The notes under the pieces: generated by a model
What the model was told of the DNA's origin: nothing
The model's database searches: none
Seen by the model: the letters and a program-made list of their open reading frames with translations, nothing else
Source: Epichloe hybrida
Taxonomy: Eukaryota; Ascomycota; Sordariomycetes; Hypocreales; Clavicipitaceae
Assembly (NCBI GenBank): GCA_019022495.1
Contig: JAFEKR010000001.1
Coordinates: forward strand, 3,720,001 to 3,784,000
Length of the DNA: 64,000 nt
Direction of reading: 5' to 3'
Part shown: piece after piece, positions 1 to 14,371 of the stretch
Numbering within the stretch: position 1 is the stretch's first letter
Layout of the letters: the number at the start of each line of letters is the position of its first letter
Translations under genes and position numbers: made by a program

Positions 1-972
1 GCCTAGCTAAAGCCTTAATTTTATTTATTCTAAAAAAGTTAGGGAAATTAAGGCTTTATATAAATTATAGGGGTCTTAATAGGATTACTATTAAAAATAA
101 GGCCCCCTTATTATTAATCTCTAAGATTCTTAATTAACTAGTAAGTGTAAAGGTTTTTATATTATTAGATCTCTAAGAGATATACTACTAGCTATGTATT
201 TATAAGGGTAATAAGTAAAAGATAGTGTTCTATTACTACTATAGGCACTTTAAGTACCTTATAATGCTATTTAGATTAGTGAACGCGCTAGCTACTTTTT
301 AGGAATATATTAATAATGCTCTTAAGTAACTTATAAATAAATTCTATATTATCTACCTTAATAATATCCTAATATATAGTAGCGACCCTATAAGACATAT
401 AGAGTATGTTAAAAGGGTACTAGAGTAACTTTAAGATATAGATCTCTATGTTAACCTTAAGAAGTGCTAATTTTTAGTATTATAAGTAAAATTCCTAGGG
501 TTTATTATATTTAAAAAAGGCATTAAGATAGAACTATTAAGGGTTAAAGCTATTATAACCTAGCTAATACCCTATAGTGTATTTAATATTTAATTATTCC
601 TTAGGTTTATAGGGTTTTACTAATACTTTATAAAATAGTATAGTAAGATAGTAGTCTTATTAATAAACTATCTAAAGGGTATTTAACTAGCGGAGTTTAA
701 GCTAAAGCCTAGTAAACTTATAGTATTTAGAGAACTCTAAAAGAAGTTCTAGGAGACACTAATCTTAGTGCACTTTAACCTACTTTATTCGCTAAGAGTA
801 AAGATAGATATATCTAGTTATATAATTAAAGCTATACTTATAATATTAGTACTAGGTAGCTAGTACCTAGTAGTATATTTTTTAAGGAAGTTAACTAATA
901 TTAAACTTTATTACTTAACCCTAGATACTAAGTTATTAGTAATCTAAGAGGTGTTTTAAGCCTAGAGATATT
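1..972 (+). mobile_element. Gypsy-1 (outer chromovirus), reverse transcriptase and RNase H part
   Basis: This is a RIP-degraded plus-strand Gypsy pol segment whose 5' part lies outside the window. From about base 280 one frame reads NAPATFQ-like, then a YLNN tetrad at 354-365 where active Gypsy elements have YLDD. It continues into an FLGF-like stretch and an RNase H region near 650-960. Stops are TAA/TAG at positions expected for Gln or Trp. The Asp-to-Asn changes in the catalytic tetrad are what G-to-A mutation gives, so the copy cannot be active. The same element resumes at 16188 after the Copia-1 insertion; the ATATT duplication at 968-972 and 16188-16192 proves continuity. Confidence 0.85.
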
Positions 973-1279
973 TGTTGGAACAAAGGTGATATCAATCGCG
1001 CGTCGCAGCCGCAATTACCTAGCAGAAGCTTAGGCCGCGCGCGGACCCCACACGTGACCCACAACCTAGCACGTTAATTAGCTAGGAAATATAGGGATAT
1101 AAACACATAACCCCTTTTCCCTTTATATATTATAACTTCTAGCTTTTTACCTCTCTTTTCCTATAACTTAATTAATTATAATAATAAATAACGTAGCCTA
1201 GAATAAATAATTAATAATAATACTATTCTTCAGGCTTACAACTATATTACATTAAATTCAATACCCTATAAATCTAATA
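973..1279 (+). repeat. Copia-1 5' LTR
   Basis: It begins TGTTGGAAC and ends CTAATA (CCAACA before mutation). The first ~115 bp are GC-rich and unmutated, including several CG dinucleotides at 998-1043. The rest is RIP-mutated relative to the 3' LTR. A TATA-like ATATAAAC lies near 1095. Confidence 0.92.
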
Positions 1280-4200
1280 CTAATTAGTAGTTACCTTTAT
1301 AGATAACCACATAGTCTTTAAACACCATAGATTAGCAAGGTTAATTAAAAAAGGTAGCTTATCTAACAATAACTTACCCTATATAATAGGAGGGCTATGT
1401 TTAATAATAAGTTATACTAACAGAAAGGTATAATATAGCTCTCTTCTTACTTCAGTATTAATATCTATATCTATATAGACTTTAAAACAACAAAGAAAGG
1501 TTTAATACTAGTAGCTAAGCTATCCCCTTATCTTTCTTTATTATATATTCTATCACGTATTTAAAGTTAACCGCCTTACCTCACAATCCTTTATATCTAA
1601 AACATATTATATAATCATAGTTATACCCTTTTTCTCCTTATATTATAAGATTTACCTCCCTTAATTAATTAGAATATTAGATATAGCTAGACTATCTAGG
1701 ACCTCTAGTTAATTTAGAGTTCCTAGTAAGACTAATAGCTATAATAATACTATAGAAAGCATTAAGATAAGAGATAGTAATAAATACCTTAATAAAGGAA
1801 AAACCTCTATTTACACTAACCTATACCCTTATATCTCTATAAGGCTTTAATAATATATTATAGAAGAACTACTCTAATAAATAGGAAGTTCTAAATATAA
1901 AAAGATAATAACTCCTAAGGAAATTAGTCTCTATATCCTTATAAAGACTAAATAATATAAGGAGTAAGGGTTATTTAGAAGAACACTATTCTCTAAATTT
2001 AGTAATAACTTCTATAGATAGTTAAGGGATAAGTTTATAGAAGGGAGAGACCTTTTATAAAATAGACTTTAAGACTATCTTCTTTATAATAAAGTGTACA
2101 TAACTATTAGAAGAGACACTAAGATAGTAAATAACCTTAAAGAAGTAGTAAACTAAGAAGAATTTAGATTTTAGACTCTTAAAGAAATTAAAAAGGTTAG
2201 GAAGAAGTATATAGGCTTCTAAAAGAACTTATAAAATAAAGAGTTCTTCTATAATTTACTAGATAATAGTAATATTAGAACTAGGCAACTTACCCTATTA
2301 CCTTATTTATTAGTATAATTACTATTAAAAGGATTAATAAGCTAGACTCCCCTAGGAAGACTAAGTTAATCCCCTCTAGGAAGGCCTAGCTAATCTCCCC
2401 TAGGAAGGTTAATTAACCTAGATTTAAGACTACCTAAGGATGCTATTCACAAGTATCTATAGGTAACTCCCCTACCTATACCTTTACTAGAGATAAGTAA
2501 GTAGTATTACCCTAGTAACACTACTAATAATACCCCTAAATAGGAGAATTACTAATAGAGGCAACCTATACTATCTAGGGCTAGTAGTGCCCCTATTAGT
2601 ATAGCTTAAAGAGCTATAATTCCTCCTTCCTAATATAAGAAAGAGGAGGATTAGAGGGAATAACAAGCCCTAAGGGTACTACCTATAAAGCTACTCTCTT
2701 ACTTCCTAAAGACCTTACTACCCCTTCTATAAATATAAAAGGAGATACCTAGAGAACCCCTATAGACTTAGAGACCTTTACTAAAGTAAATTATTAACCT
2801 GTCTAAGGTATACCCTAAAGAGTAACTCTATAACACTAATAACTATAATATTCTTAAATTAAAGCTTTAAATATTCTATAGGAAGTATAAGTTACTTAAT
2901 ATCCAGCCTAAATAAGCTAGTTATGCTTTTAAGGTTATACTTAAAGGCAAAGCACTATAATACTATACAAACTACCTCTCTAAACCTAGATAACTATAAG
3001 ATCTCCTAATGCTTATTAGGCATATAAGAGAATAATTTAAAACTAAGGATATATAGCAAAGATATTTACTAGAGTAAAATAACACTTCCCTATAAGGAAT
3101 AATAAATAATAACCTAAGTAAGTTAATAATTAAATACTTTAATAAACTTATAGAAAGACTAGCTATCTTATAACAAGTAGTGCCTAAAGTAAGCTAAACT
3201 AAAAGAGCACTCTAGAATTAACTTATTAAAGCCTATTATAGTATTCTAAAGTATAAAGAAGTAATTATAAATCCGCTAGATAGACTATAAGAGTTTTACA
3301 AATAGATTAGAATAACCCTCTATCTTATTAAGGAAGAGAAGAAAAACTATTAATAATTCCTAACTAAAGCCATAACCCTAGAGTAATTCTAAACTAACTA
3401 AAGATATAACAGGAAGGGAAAAGAGACCTAATACCCCTTAAAACCATAAGGAAGAGGAGGTAATCCCCACATAAAGAAGTGCTATATATATAGTAAAGAA
3501 AGATACTAGTTATCTAAGCACCCTAAAGAGAACTATAAGAAAGCGTTTTAACACTTTAAGAATTACTACCTTACAGACCTAACTAATAACTTATATTATT
3601 TATTCCTCATATAGTACAAAGGAGACCACAAGTCTCTATCCCCTATTAATAATAAAATCACTTAGTATATAAAAAGCATTAGATTTAATAATAGCCCTAA
3701 TGATATAGATAGGCTAGTACCTACAAGCTTCTTTACTTACGGAACCTAGATTAATAGCAAAAGAATAGTTTAATTCCTAATAAGGTAAGCAGCTTATTAT
3801 AGTCTAAGCAAAGAAAACCCCTTTTAGTAGGAACTTATAAATAAAGCCCTAGTAATGTTTATATTAGAAGATCGCTATTCCTATATAACATTCCAAGGGA
3901 TTATGCCTAATATAGGAGCCGCAAAGTTCTTTACAGTAAGGCACCTTTAATTCCTTGCTTTATAACATTAGATACCTACATTATAGCTTAATAAATTAAT
4001 AGAGAAAAAGGAATTAGTTAGGTTTAGCATAGGAGACCTGATTATTACGCTTAGAGCGGCTATAGTGCTTACTCCCTTTGGAAATATTCTCTTTTAGATT
4101 ATCCCTATAAACACTTTATTTCTCTTATCCCTTAATAATATAGACTGTCTAAAGATTAACTTTAATATCTCTAAGAATACACTATAATAAGGAAACATTA

Positions 4201-4605
4201 AAGTGCCTGTTATACGTAAATAGGGGCATGCCTAGATGCTCCTTATATAGAAAGAAGAAGTAGTTACTTAGAGTTACCTTATAGAAGGCAAGCTATAGTA
4301 ACTACATTGCTGCTTTAGGTATCTATTAATCTAACGTCTATATAAGGTTCTCTATAGATTAGGGCATAATATTAATATTAAAGCTATTAGGAAGCTAATA
4401 AGAATTTACTACTAATGCTAAATACATATAGATAGCCCTAATTACTTTAAGTTTACCCTTAAGGATAAGTGTAGCTTTAATTATAAAGTAATAGTAAATA
4501 TCTTCTACCTAGATAGTAACCGCCCTATACTTTACACTATAGATATAGCTATAGCGTTTAACATAGTGAAATTCCTTAATAATATCTCTATAAAAATAAC
4601 CTAGG

Positions 4606-4872
4606 TGTCACGACTGTGTTCGGGGAGATATAAACGGAGTGAAGGCTAAGGTTCTTAGTTATAGCTAGAGAGCTACTACTTAGGGGTAGGTGCATAAAGG
4701 TCTTAAACTCTAACCTCCTATATCTCTTATAGGTAGTCCTTATCTAAATACCTTACTACGTGCATATAGCTATCTTATAGCTACTTAGTTATCCACAGAA
4801 CCTAAGGCTTATCTAAGGGCTCTAACATATAACTATCCTATCCATAGCCCCTTAGCCTCTATGCTCCTAATA
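4606..4872 (-). repeat. Gypsy-2 3' LTR (element orientation)
   Basis: 267 bp reading TGTCACGACT on the plus strand, unmutated at its outer (left) end and RIP-mutated toward 4872, where CCTAACA has become CCTAATA. It matches 12151-12417 and the Gypsy-1 LTR at 27889-28155. Confidence 0.9.
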
Positions 4873-7800
4873 TGCTGCCCCCCTAATATATAATTATCCT
4901 TAATTAAAAAGAGCTGCTTAGCTAGTGCGTGTATGCTACGTATAACCTATGGCAATGTCTATGTTGCTAGCTATACTATTAGTGCGTGGCATTATATCCG
5001 CTTTAAATAATAAGATAGATATTACGGGGTCCTAGGTGATCCTTCTTGTGACCTCTAGATTATAAATAGCTACACACTTACTACTTTATTACCTCTAATG
5101 TGTATACCTCTATCTAGTAAGTTACTAGCACTAAGTAAACAGGCTACCTATATTGAATTTTATAATTAGGTTAAATAGATAGGGTGATGTGTGCTATTTA
5201 AAATAAATAACTTCTTATCTAATGTTAAGGATGTTATGTTAATCTTACCAGGAGTTCGTAGCTAGTATGTGTATTTGCTAGTAGTGGCTATAACCGTGAA
5301 TATTATAATTCCTAGATTAGCTACACATAGCGTGTAGATTACTTAGGGGTCTAGGGCTAATATAAAAAAGGCTTGCTTTCCTCTGCTTTTACATACTTTT
5401 CTTCCCTTTACATCCTCCCTTAGCATTATGAGTTACCCTTACCTATAAGCTAGTAGCTTTATAGCTTCTCTTATGGTAGTTACTAACATCCTATAGTATT
5501 ACTTTATTATCTATATCTACCCTTATCTAAAACGCCTAAATCCTCTTAAACACTAAAAGGTTAGTTACTTATCTTTTACTTATAAGTTTCTTATAGTATA
5601 TTACTACTAACTTACTAGTAGTTAATAATATCTTTAATATAAGCTACTACTCCGCTACTATTACCTCCCTCTAGTAAGAAGAATTCCTTAATATCTCCTT
5701 TAAAGTCTCTTAGTAAGAAGCATATAGCTTTAAAAATCTTAACATAAGTATAATATCTCTACCCCCTAGCGCCTACCCTACTAACTTATAGCTAGTAGTA
5801 CTAGTAAAATGAAGATTCCTTATATCCGCTATATATAGTAGGTTATAATATAAGCTATTATACCTAAAGATAGTAATAGCGCAGAGCTATAATATATTAT
5901 TAAGGGTAAATCTATCCTAACCTAATATACTAATTCTCTAAGTATAACTTTACTACTATCTTGCTATATATTACTCCTAACTTATATAAATAACTTAACA
6001 AAATACGCCTATTATGCGCGTAATAATAAGGACTACGCTAGGGTTTGTTCTCCCTTTCTTACTACTAATATATATACTAATATATTACTAGTGTCTTACT
6101 TAGTTTGCCTAGTTATACTATACGCTCTTTAAGCGTATTAATACTCATAGCAATCCTAAAAATAATCTATACTTTCTTAATAATATACGTGTCTCTTATT
6201 TCTATAACTTAGTTACTACTAATATACTACTAGCGTTTAATACGCATAAAACGTAAACTTTATAATACACTCCTAACTACTAAAAATACTAATAAGCGTG
6301 GTTAGGCAAGGTAAGCGTAACTTATAGCAGAAGTTACACGTAAGGCTAATACTAACGAATAAGTTACTATATTACTACTTAATAATACTATTAATCTAGA
6401 AGTCTAGATTAATATTTCTAATAGCTTGCGTTTTATTATATAAAACCTTCTATCTATATGTATTTTCACGCTCTAGTTTATAGCTTTACTAACTTACTAG
6501 TAGCTTACTACTAATACGTCCGCGCTTCTTACTTATATTAGGCTACTAGACCTCCCTAGCGAGCTTTATATATATATATATAAGGAGGGGGATTCCTCTA
6601 ATAATAAGGATAAATTCTCTGCCCCTATTAGCATAGGTAAGAATACTAGGGGCTAGGCAGGTAACGTGTTAATAGAATAATTAGTGCGAAGTAGCTATAA
6701 GTTAGGTTTCTAAGAATTTATCTGGATTTTTTTTATATGTTACTACTACTATCTAAACTCTACTAAATATAACTCTATGTCCGCGAACTAGCTGCTTAGT
6801 TACTACTTGTAATCCTTAATGATATCTATTATAATAAAATCTCTTTTCTTTACCTAAGAGTTCTCTAAAGTATTATAGCCTTTCTATTTAACTAGGTATT
6901 TCCGATGTCTCCTGTTGTAATAATATGATATAATTCTTTTAACTTTAAACTCCTACTTATTGTCCGTAACATTCTCTTGTAGCAAGGACGTATCTTCTAT
7001 ATTAGTTAAATCCCTTATAAATAGTTTGAGATTAGTAATATTAAAAACATTATATAGTTATATACTAGGTGGTAGCTTTAGTTAGTATACTAAACCGTAA
7101 GTCCTAATTACCTTTTTAATTTTATAAGGGCCTAGGTACTTTACACTTAGCTTCCTACTAGGTTACTATAAGTTAATATTCTTTATAGATAATAAAATAT
7201 AGTTACTTACACTAAACTTTATTAGGGTCTGCTTCTTATTATAGTGTTTTATATACTAGGCTTATAAGTTACTTAGAAGCTACTTAATTACTATATATCT
7301 ATCTCTTAGCGTGGTAGCATAAGTCTTTGCCTAGTTATTTACTACAGGGATATCTATAACTACTTGCTATAGTCCCCTAGGGTTATAGCCTTATAGCGCC
7401 TTAGCTAGGGTGTAGTTATAAGTTAAATAGACGCTCGTGTTATACGCAAACTATGCCATTAAAAGATTATTAGCCTAATTAGTCTAATTAAAGTAAGCAA
7501 AGGCTCTTAAATAATGCTCTAAAACTTAGTTTAAACATTCTATCTAACCATCTATTTACAGGTGAAACATAGTGCTTAGTTACTACTTAGTTATAATAAG
7601 ATAGCAGAAGGTTATCTAAAACCTGCTAGTGAAAGTTAAACCGCGGTCTGTAATAATGCCTTCTAGGGTGTTATAATCCCTAAAAACATACTCTAGGAAT
7701 ATAGTAGCTAACCTATTACTAGTTATCTACGTTAAAATAGGGATATAAATACTATATTTTGTGAAACGGTCCATAATAACTAAGATTGTATTGTAGGTCT

Positions 7801-10800
7801 GATTTACGTCTTTCACGGGTGGTAGCCTTATGATAAAATCTATTAATAATTCTTGAAAAGGCTAATTAGGCACTAGTAGCATAGCTAGCTTACTATATGG
7901 TTTGTGGTGCCTTGGCTTTAAAGTCTAATAGCTTATGTAAGTTCGTATATATAACTTAGTGTCTTTCTTTATTATTAGCTAGTAATACTAACTTATAATC
8001 TAATAAAGGGTCCTACTAACTCCCTAGTGGCCTACTACTAGGTTATTATAGGTAAGTAGTAAAATTTCCTTTCTTATACCTACTAAAACAAAAACTCTAT
8101 TTTAAAATATTAATAGCTTAGAGGGCCTAATAGACTATATTTACAACACTTTAAGGTTACTACTCTTAAGCAGCTTCCTATAACCTATAGCAAAGTTATT
8201 ACCTTACTATGCTTAAAATAACATAACTTAAATTAAAGTCTCTAATTCTACGTATATAGGACATGTATTACGTGCAAACTTAGAAGAGGTTTGCTAGACT
8301 ACCTATATTCTTGCTATAACACTACTATAAGTAGCTAGCTTATAGTATGCTTTTGGACTTATAGATAAATTATAGCTAAGTAGTGTTTTAAGGGGGCGCC
8401 TACGCTGCTTGCTAACTACTAACCTAGCTAGACTCCTAACCCATAGGCTTACTAGACTTATAGAAATATTAGAAAATATAGATAAGGCGCGACCTCACTG
8501 CTTATAATAAGCGGACCTAGTTAGCATACTACTTATAGGCTTTGTAGGACTATTAGGTTCCTTAATAATATAATGAAGTTATGTCTTCTTAAAACCCTAG
8601 AGGCTTAAATAGCCCTTGCAGCGCTCTTATAACAAACCATTAACTATGCTAAGTAATGTAACCTTAGGGCCCGTAACTACACTGTTATATATATAGCGCC
8701 CTTGCTGCTTAGTATCTGAAAACTTAGCTAAGAAGTTAGGTAGCTACAAGGACGTAGCCTCTGCCCTACGCTCCTTACTAATATAATCTGCTCTTCTTAA
8801 TAGGGTATTAGCAGGGTTTAGCTTACCCATATAATATTTGATCCTAAAATTAAATAGACAGAGCTTGTCTAACACTATTACCTACCTGCTAGATAGCTTT
8901 AGCTTTATGGCTAGGTACTTATGATTTAGATAGTCTATAATGACCGTAATCTAATAAGTTAAATATACAAGGTAATATCTCTAGGCTTGAAACGCCTCTT
9001 AGATTACTAATAACTTAGTGTCTAGGGTTAAGTAGTGAAGTTTAATATTAGTTAACTTCCTTAAAAAATACGCCACTAGGTGCTAGCTACCTAGCACTAA
9101 TATTGTAAGTATAGCTCTAATTACGTGACTAGATACGTCTATCTCTACTCTTAGCGGATAAAGTAAGTTAAAGTACACTAAGATTAGTACCTCCTAGAAC
9201 TTCTTTTAGAGTTCTCTAAATGCTATAAGTTTACTAGGCTTTAGCTTAAACTTCACTAGTTAAACACCCTTTAGATGGTTTATTAGCGGGACTACTACCT
9301 TACTATACTATTTTATAAAGCGTTAGTAAAACCCTGTGAACCTAAGGAATAATTAAATATTAAATACGCTGCTAGGTATTAGCTAGGTTATAATGGCTTT
9401 AACCCATAATGGTTCCATCTTGATGCCCTTCTTAGATATAATAAAACCTAGGAACTTTGCCTTTATAACCAAAAATTAGCACTTTTTAAGGTTAATATAG
9501 AGGTTAGCGTCCTAAAGTCACCCTAGCACTCTTTTGACATGCTCTATGTGTCTTACGGGGTTGCTACTATATATTAAGGTATCGTCAAGGTAAATAATGC
9601 AGAATTTATCCACAAGCCCCTTAAGAGTATTATTAATATATTCCTAAAAAGTGGCTAGCGCATTTACTAACCCGAACGGCATCACAAGATATTCAAAGTG
9701 CCTATAGTGGCAATGAAATGCTATCTTCCACTTATTGCCCTCGCGAATATATAGCTAGTGGTATGCCTCTTAAAGATCTAGTGACATAAAAATCTTTGTA
9801 CCTACTAATTAATTAAGGATTTCGGAGATTAGCAGCAAAGGGGCCCTATTTTTAACGGTAATCCTATTAAGGCCCTTGTAATCCACATAAAGCCTTAATT
9901 TCCCTGATTTTTTCAGAACAAATAAAATCAGGGCTCCTGCTAGGCTTATTAATCTTCTAATCCACCCTTTCTCCTACGCACTTACTAGGTACTCCCTAAG
10001 CACTTCTAGCTCTTTTTTAGCTAGGTTATATATAAGTCCCTAGGGTAGTTATTTTCCCTCTTCTAATTTAATCGCATAAGTATAACCACCTAATTCCAGG
10101 AGCTTGCTAGCTAGCTCCTTTAAAAACACATCTGCGAATTCCGTGTACTCTTCTAGAATTTGCTACAGGGGTGTGTTACTATCTGTCTCTTATGTGGGCG
10201 CTGCTAATTCTTTGCGAAATACTGCCTAGAGCGCTATTATGCTTCTTAGTTTTTTCTTCTTTAATATATAGGCATATTCTACTACTATTGCTATAACTAC
10301 GCTGTAACTTAGGTTGTTGCTTATTACGTCGCCTATTAGTGAATTTTTATTAGTATTTTCTTCTATTACCTCTAGGTTAACTACCTTAATCTTTAGCAAC
10401 GCTAGTAATAGCGTAACAGAAGACTGCTTTACTACCTTATAAAGTTATTACTTACCTGTGGCAAAAGCAATGCAATCCTAGGTTATCAGAAACCTCTAGA
10501 AACCTTGCTTCTAGTTTATTACTATAGGTTTATATTCTAGGGTCTAGTCTATCCCTAGGAGCATTCCCTTTCCTATATTAGTAACGTAGTAGCTAACTTA
10601 GCAGACCTTTATATAGCCTATACTATCTTTTACCTTAACTAGTTTGCGTAGGATTCCCTAGTGTGGGATCTTGTCCTTACTTACGCTTTCTAGTGTTATC
10701 TCCGTTTTTTCTACGTTCTTCTAATCCTATTTTAATAATAATTTAGGGTGAATTATTAAATATTCCGCGCCTGTATTAAATAGCGCTAGCACTACTAACT

Positions 10801-12150
10801 AGTGGTTATCTTACTATAAGGACACTTACATTCTTATTCTCTTATTTATAGGTTTTTTTGTAGCAAGACTATTGTCCTAGGCCTAAGCTAAACTAATTAG
10901 AATCTTGTTTAGGTCTAAGGTTTTATTGCTACTATCCTTATACTTCTTAGTAATATGCCTATTACTTTTATAAATTAAGCAGTCTACTATATTATATCTA
11001 TTTAAACTATATCTAGGACTACTATATTTAAAGCACTTAAATAGTCTCTAGCCTATGCTAGGTTACTATAAGCTTTGCTACGAGTTATTTACAGGGGAGC
11101 TAAAGTATTATCTCTTATTACTCCTGCCCTCCTTATTATGGTTTTTATTATAATTACTTAATATAGATATTATTATAACTTTAGCCTTTTTTTCTTAACC
11201 TTATAAGTAACTCTAAGATATTAGGAACTCTTAGCTAACTATATGCTTTCTTATAGTGTTATTTAAGCTATTTAGAAAAATCGCTATTCTTAAGCGCGTG
11301 GGGATTTGGTTAGGTAATTCTACTTTTACCTTTATCTAAAGTCTTAGGAAAAATTAAAAAGACTAATCGCTTTTCTACCTAAGATTTAGCAGTGTCCTAG
11401 TGGCTTCTAAGCACTATGTATTTTTATCTATTACTCTAGTGTTTAGCTAGGATATAAATCTATCCTAGGTGTAAGCTAAGTAGTTAACTAACCTATTTAC
11501 CATTATATAACGTATTTACTATTGCTTTGTATTATTAGCTAAGTAGCTACTAGCATATACTACCTTTATTTTATTATCCTAAAAGGTTTTTAGGTCTAGC
11601 TTAAATAGCATGTTTAAATTTACTAGGTATACCTATAGATTCTTATAGGTATTGCCTTTATATGCAAGCACCTTATACTATATCTTAATAAAGCTTTATA
11701 GGTATGTATTTACTATAAACTTAGTATTAGGTAGGAAGTCTAGGAATAGGGGAATTCTCTACGCGTTTATCTAAGGGGTAATTATAGGTTCTTTACCTAA
11801 TCTAGCTAATCGCAGGTCCGCTTCTATTTCCTTAAGCTACGCTTCTATATCTAAGATCTCCTTTCTTATATAAGTATTTTATAGCTTAGCTTATATAACC
11901 TTATATTACCTCTGTAGCTTATCTAGATTATTATTATTACTAGATTTAGTGTTACTATATTAGTTAGGTAGTATTTGCTATACCCTCTTATATTTTATAG
12001 TTAGGGTGTTTTAGTTACTACCTAGGCACTATAGAGTTAGGGCTTCCTTGCTAGGTAGTGTAGGTATATTTTAGGTAAATATTCTATAGCTTCTTTATAT
12101 TTAAATCTAGCTAATAGTTTGTTTTCCCTAAAGGGTTTAAGAGTTTAACT

Positions 12151-12417
12151 TATTATAACTATGTTTAGGGAGATATAAATAGAGTAAAGGCTAAGGTTCT
12201 TAGTTATAGCTAGAGAGCTACTACTTAGGGGTAAGTATATAAAGGTCTTAAACTCTAACCTCCTATATCTCTTATAGGTAGTCCTTATCTAAATACCCTA
12301 CTACATGCACGTAGCTATCTTATAGCTACTTAGTTATCTGCGGAACCTGAGGCTTATCCAAGGGCTTTAACATATGACCGTCCCGTCCATGGCCCCTTGG
12401 CCTCCGTGCTCCTAACA
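12151..12417 (-). repeat. Gypsy-2 5' LTR (element orientation)
   Basis: 267 bp. Its inner end reads TATTATAACT where the partner has TGTCACGACT, i.e. it is RIP-mutated. Its outer end (12350-12417) is unmutated and ends CCTAACA followed by the CTAGG duplication. Confidence 0.9.
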
Positions 12418-14371
12418 CTAGGAAGCCCTCTGAATATGCTAGATTAATGCTTACCTAGGCCCCCTAGACTTTATTATTATAGACACTAGAACAAACTTCC
12501 ATAGTAATGAATTTAGATAATTTATAGCTTTAATATTAATTTTAATTAAGGAAGTCCCTATTAAGGCACACTATAGTATAGGGAAGGTTAAAAGGTATTA
12601 TAGGCTACTCTAAAGAGCCTATAATATAATTAGACGTAAATGCCCTATAACACTAAAACCTATTACCCTTTAAATAGTAATTAAGGCCCTAAATAATACT
12701 ATAGGCCCTAATAGCCTTATCCTAACCCTCCTTGTCTTTAGAGCTTACTTACACATAATAAATAAGTCCCTACTATTACCTAATATTATATAGCATATAA
12801 TTATAGTATAGAAGGCTACTAAAGAGATTAAGAGACTCTATGCTATCTAGAAGGTTAATAAGGCCCTTACTAAATATAATAGCCTAGACACCTTAAAGAC
12901 CCTTAGCCTATTACTTAGATTAAAGGTTAAGGTCTAGTAAGAAGGTAAGGGATAGGTAGGTCTATATAAGCTACTAATAATTACTAGAGAGAGCTATATA
13001 CTTAATATACCTAGAGGCCTAAAGACCTTTAGGTTAACATCTATTAAGCCTTACTATAATAATCCTAATATAGAGAAAATAACAAAGCCTAGTAAAGACT
13101 CAAGAGGAAGGAGAGAAAGGGCAAGAGGCCTATAATAAGAATATAGTGCTACTAATACTACTAAAGCAAGGACGCAGAAGGCTATAGAAGAACCCCCCTA
13201 TAATACCTTAAGGTGCTAATACCTTCCTATTAGCAAAAGAATATAGCAACCTAGCTCTTATAATTAAGCTATATAAGGAAGGAATTATTAAGACCCCTAG
13301 TAAACCTTTTAAGCTATTAATGAAAGCGGAAATTAACGCTCTAATTAAGTAAGGTATGTTTAAATTTATTATATTTAATAAGGAAGAACATAGTAGAATT
13401 CAAATCTTTAATTCCTAGATTATTAATAAGATCAAGGGCAAGACAATAAAACCCTATAAAAAGTTACGCCTTATAATCCAAGGGTATAAGGATAAAGGGA
13501 AATAGGCTATTCTCACACAGGCCCTAATAATTTAACGCGTGAGCTAATGTCTTATCCTTATGATAGCCTTGTTAGTAAGATTAAGGAAATTCCTTATCTA
13601 GCTAAGAGATATCTATTAGGCTTATATATAGGCCTGTATATTACTAGAGCGGCTAATCCTAGTGCGCTTACTAATTTAGATATAGCATCTTTACTTACCT
13701 AGTATAATCTTAAGGGTTATAAAACCCCTCTATAGGCTTGTAGAGGCAGGAACACACTAGTAGGTTATATATTATAAGCATTACAGAGAGAACCTCTAGA
13801 TAGAAACCTCTATATATAATCCCTACCTGCTTATAACTACAAAGGAAAGCCCTAACTTTACCTGCATTAGAATATAGACTAATAATATAATTAGCCTCTT
13901 AGATAAGAAGTTCTCTAAGAAGAAAGAGACTTAGCTTATTATAGTAGGCTTTAATACAAAGCTAAAGCAGTTTCTAACCTAGGATAGTCCCCTTATATTT
14001 AATAGTGGTATTATTACGCTAGAGAATAATACTATTAAGATCTAGTAGAAAGGGCAGAGCAATAAGTTAGAATTAGTCCCTATAACTAATTTAAAGCGCA
14101 AGTATATTAAGTAGAGGGCCTAAGGCGCTTATATTACCTTAATTTACTAACTAGAGGCTTACTTTAACCTATCTATTACTACATAACACTAGGAGCCAAC
14201 CCTAGAGGACGTAAAAGCCCTCAATCACCGCCTAAAGTAGCAGATAGATCACCTAGAGAGAGGTCTGACGTTTATCCTAATTAACCTTAAGAAGGCAAAG
14301 CTCTTTGCCTTTATAGATAGATCCTTTGCTAATAACCAGGACCTATCCTTATAACTAGGATATATACTTAT

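Larger units (their letters stand above)
4606..12417 (-). mobile_element. Gypsy-2 chromovirus inserted in the Copia-1 integrase
   Basis: A 7812-bp element bounded by 267-bp LTRs and a CTAGG duplication at 4601-4605 and 12418-12422. Coding is on the minus strand. It has a gag zinc knuckle near 11040-10960, a protease NTGA-like site near 10790-10750, reverse transcriptase about 10130-9240 with an intact YLDD at 9592-9581, RNase H about 9240-8850, integrase about 8500-7480, and a chromodomain near 6960-6780. About 1.8 kb without pol homology lies between the chromodomain and the 3' LTR. Polypurine TAGGGGGGCAGCA (minus strand) borders the LTR at 4873. It belongs to the same family as Gypsy-1 but is less mutated. 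Confidence 0.9.
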
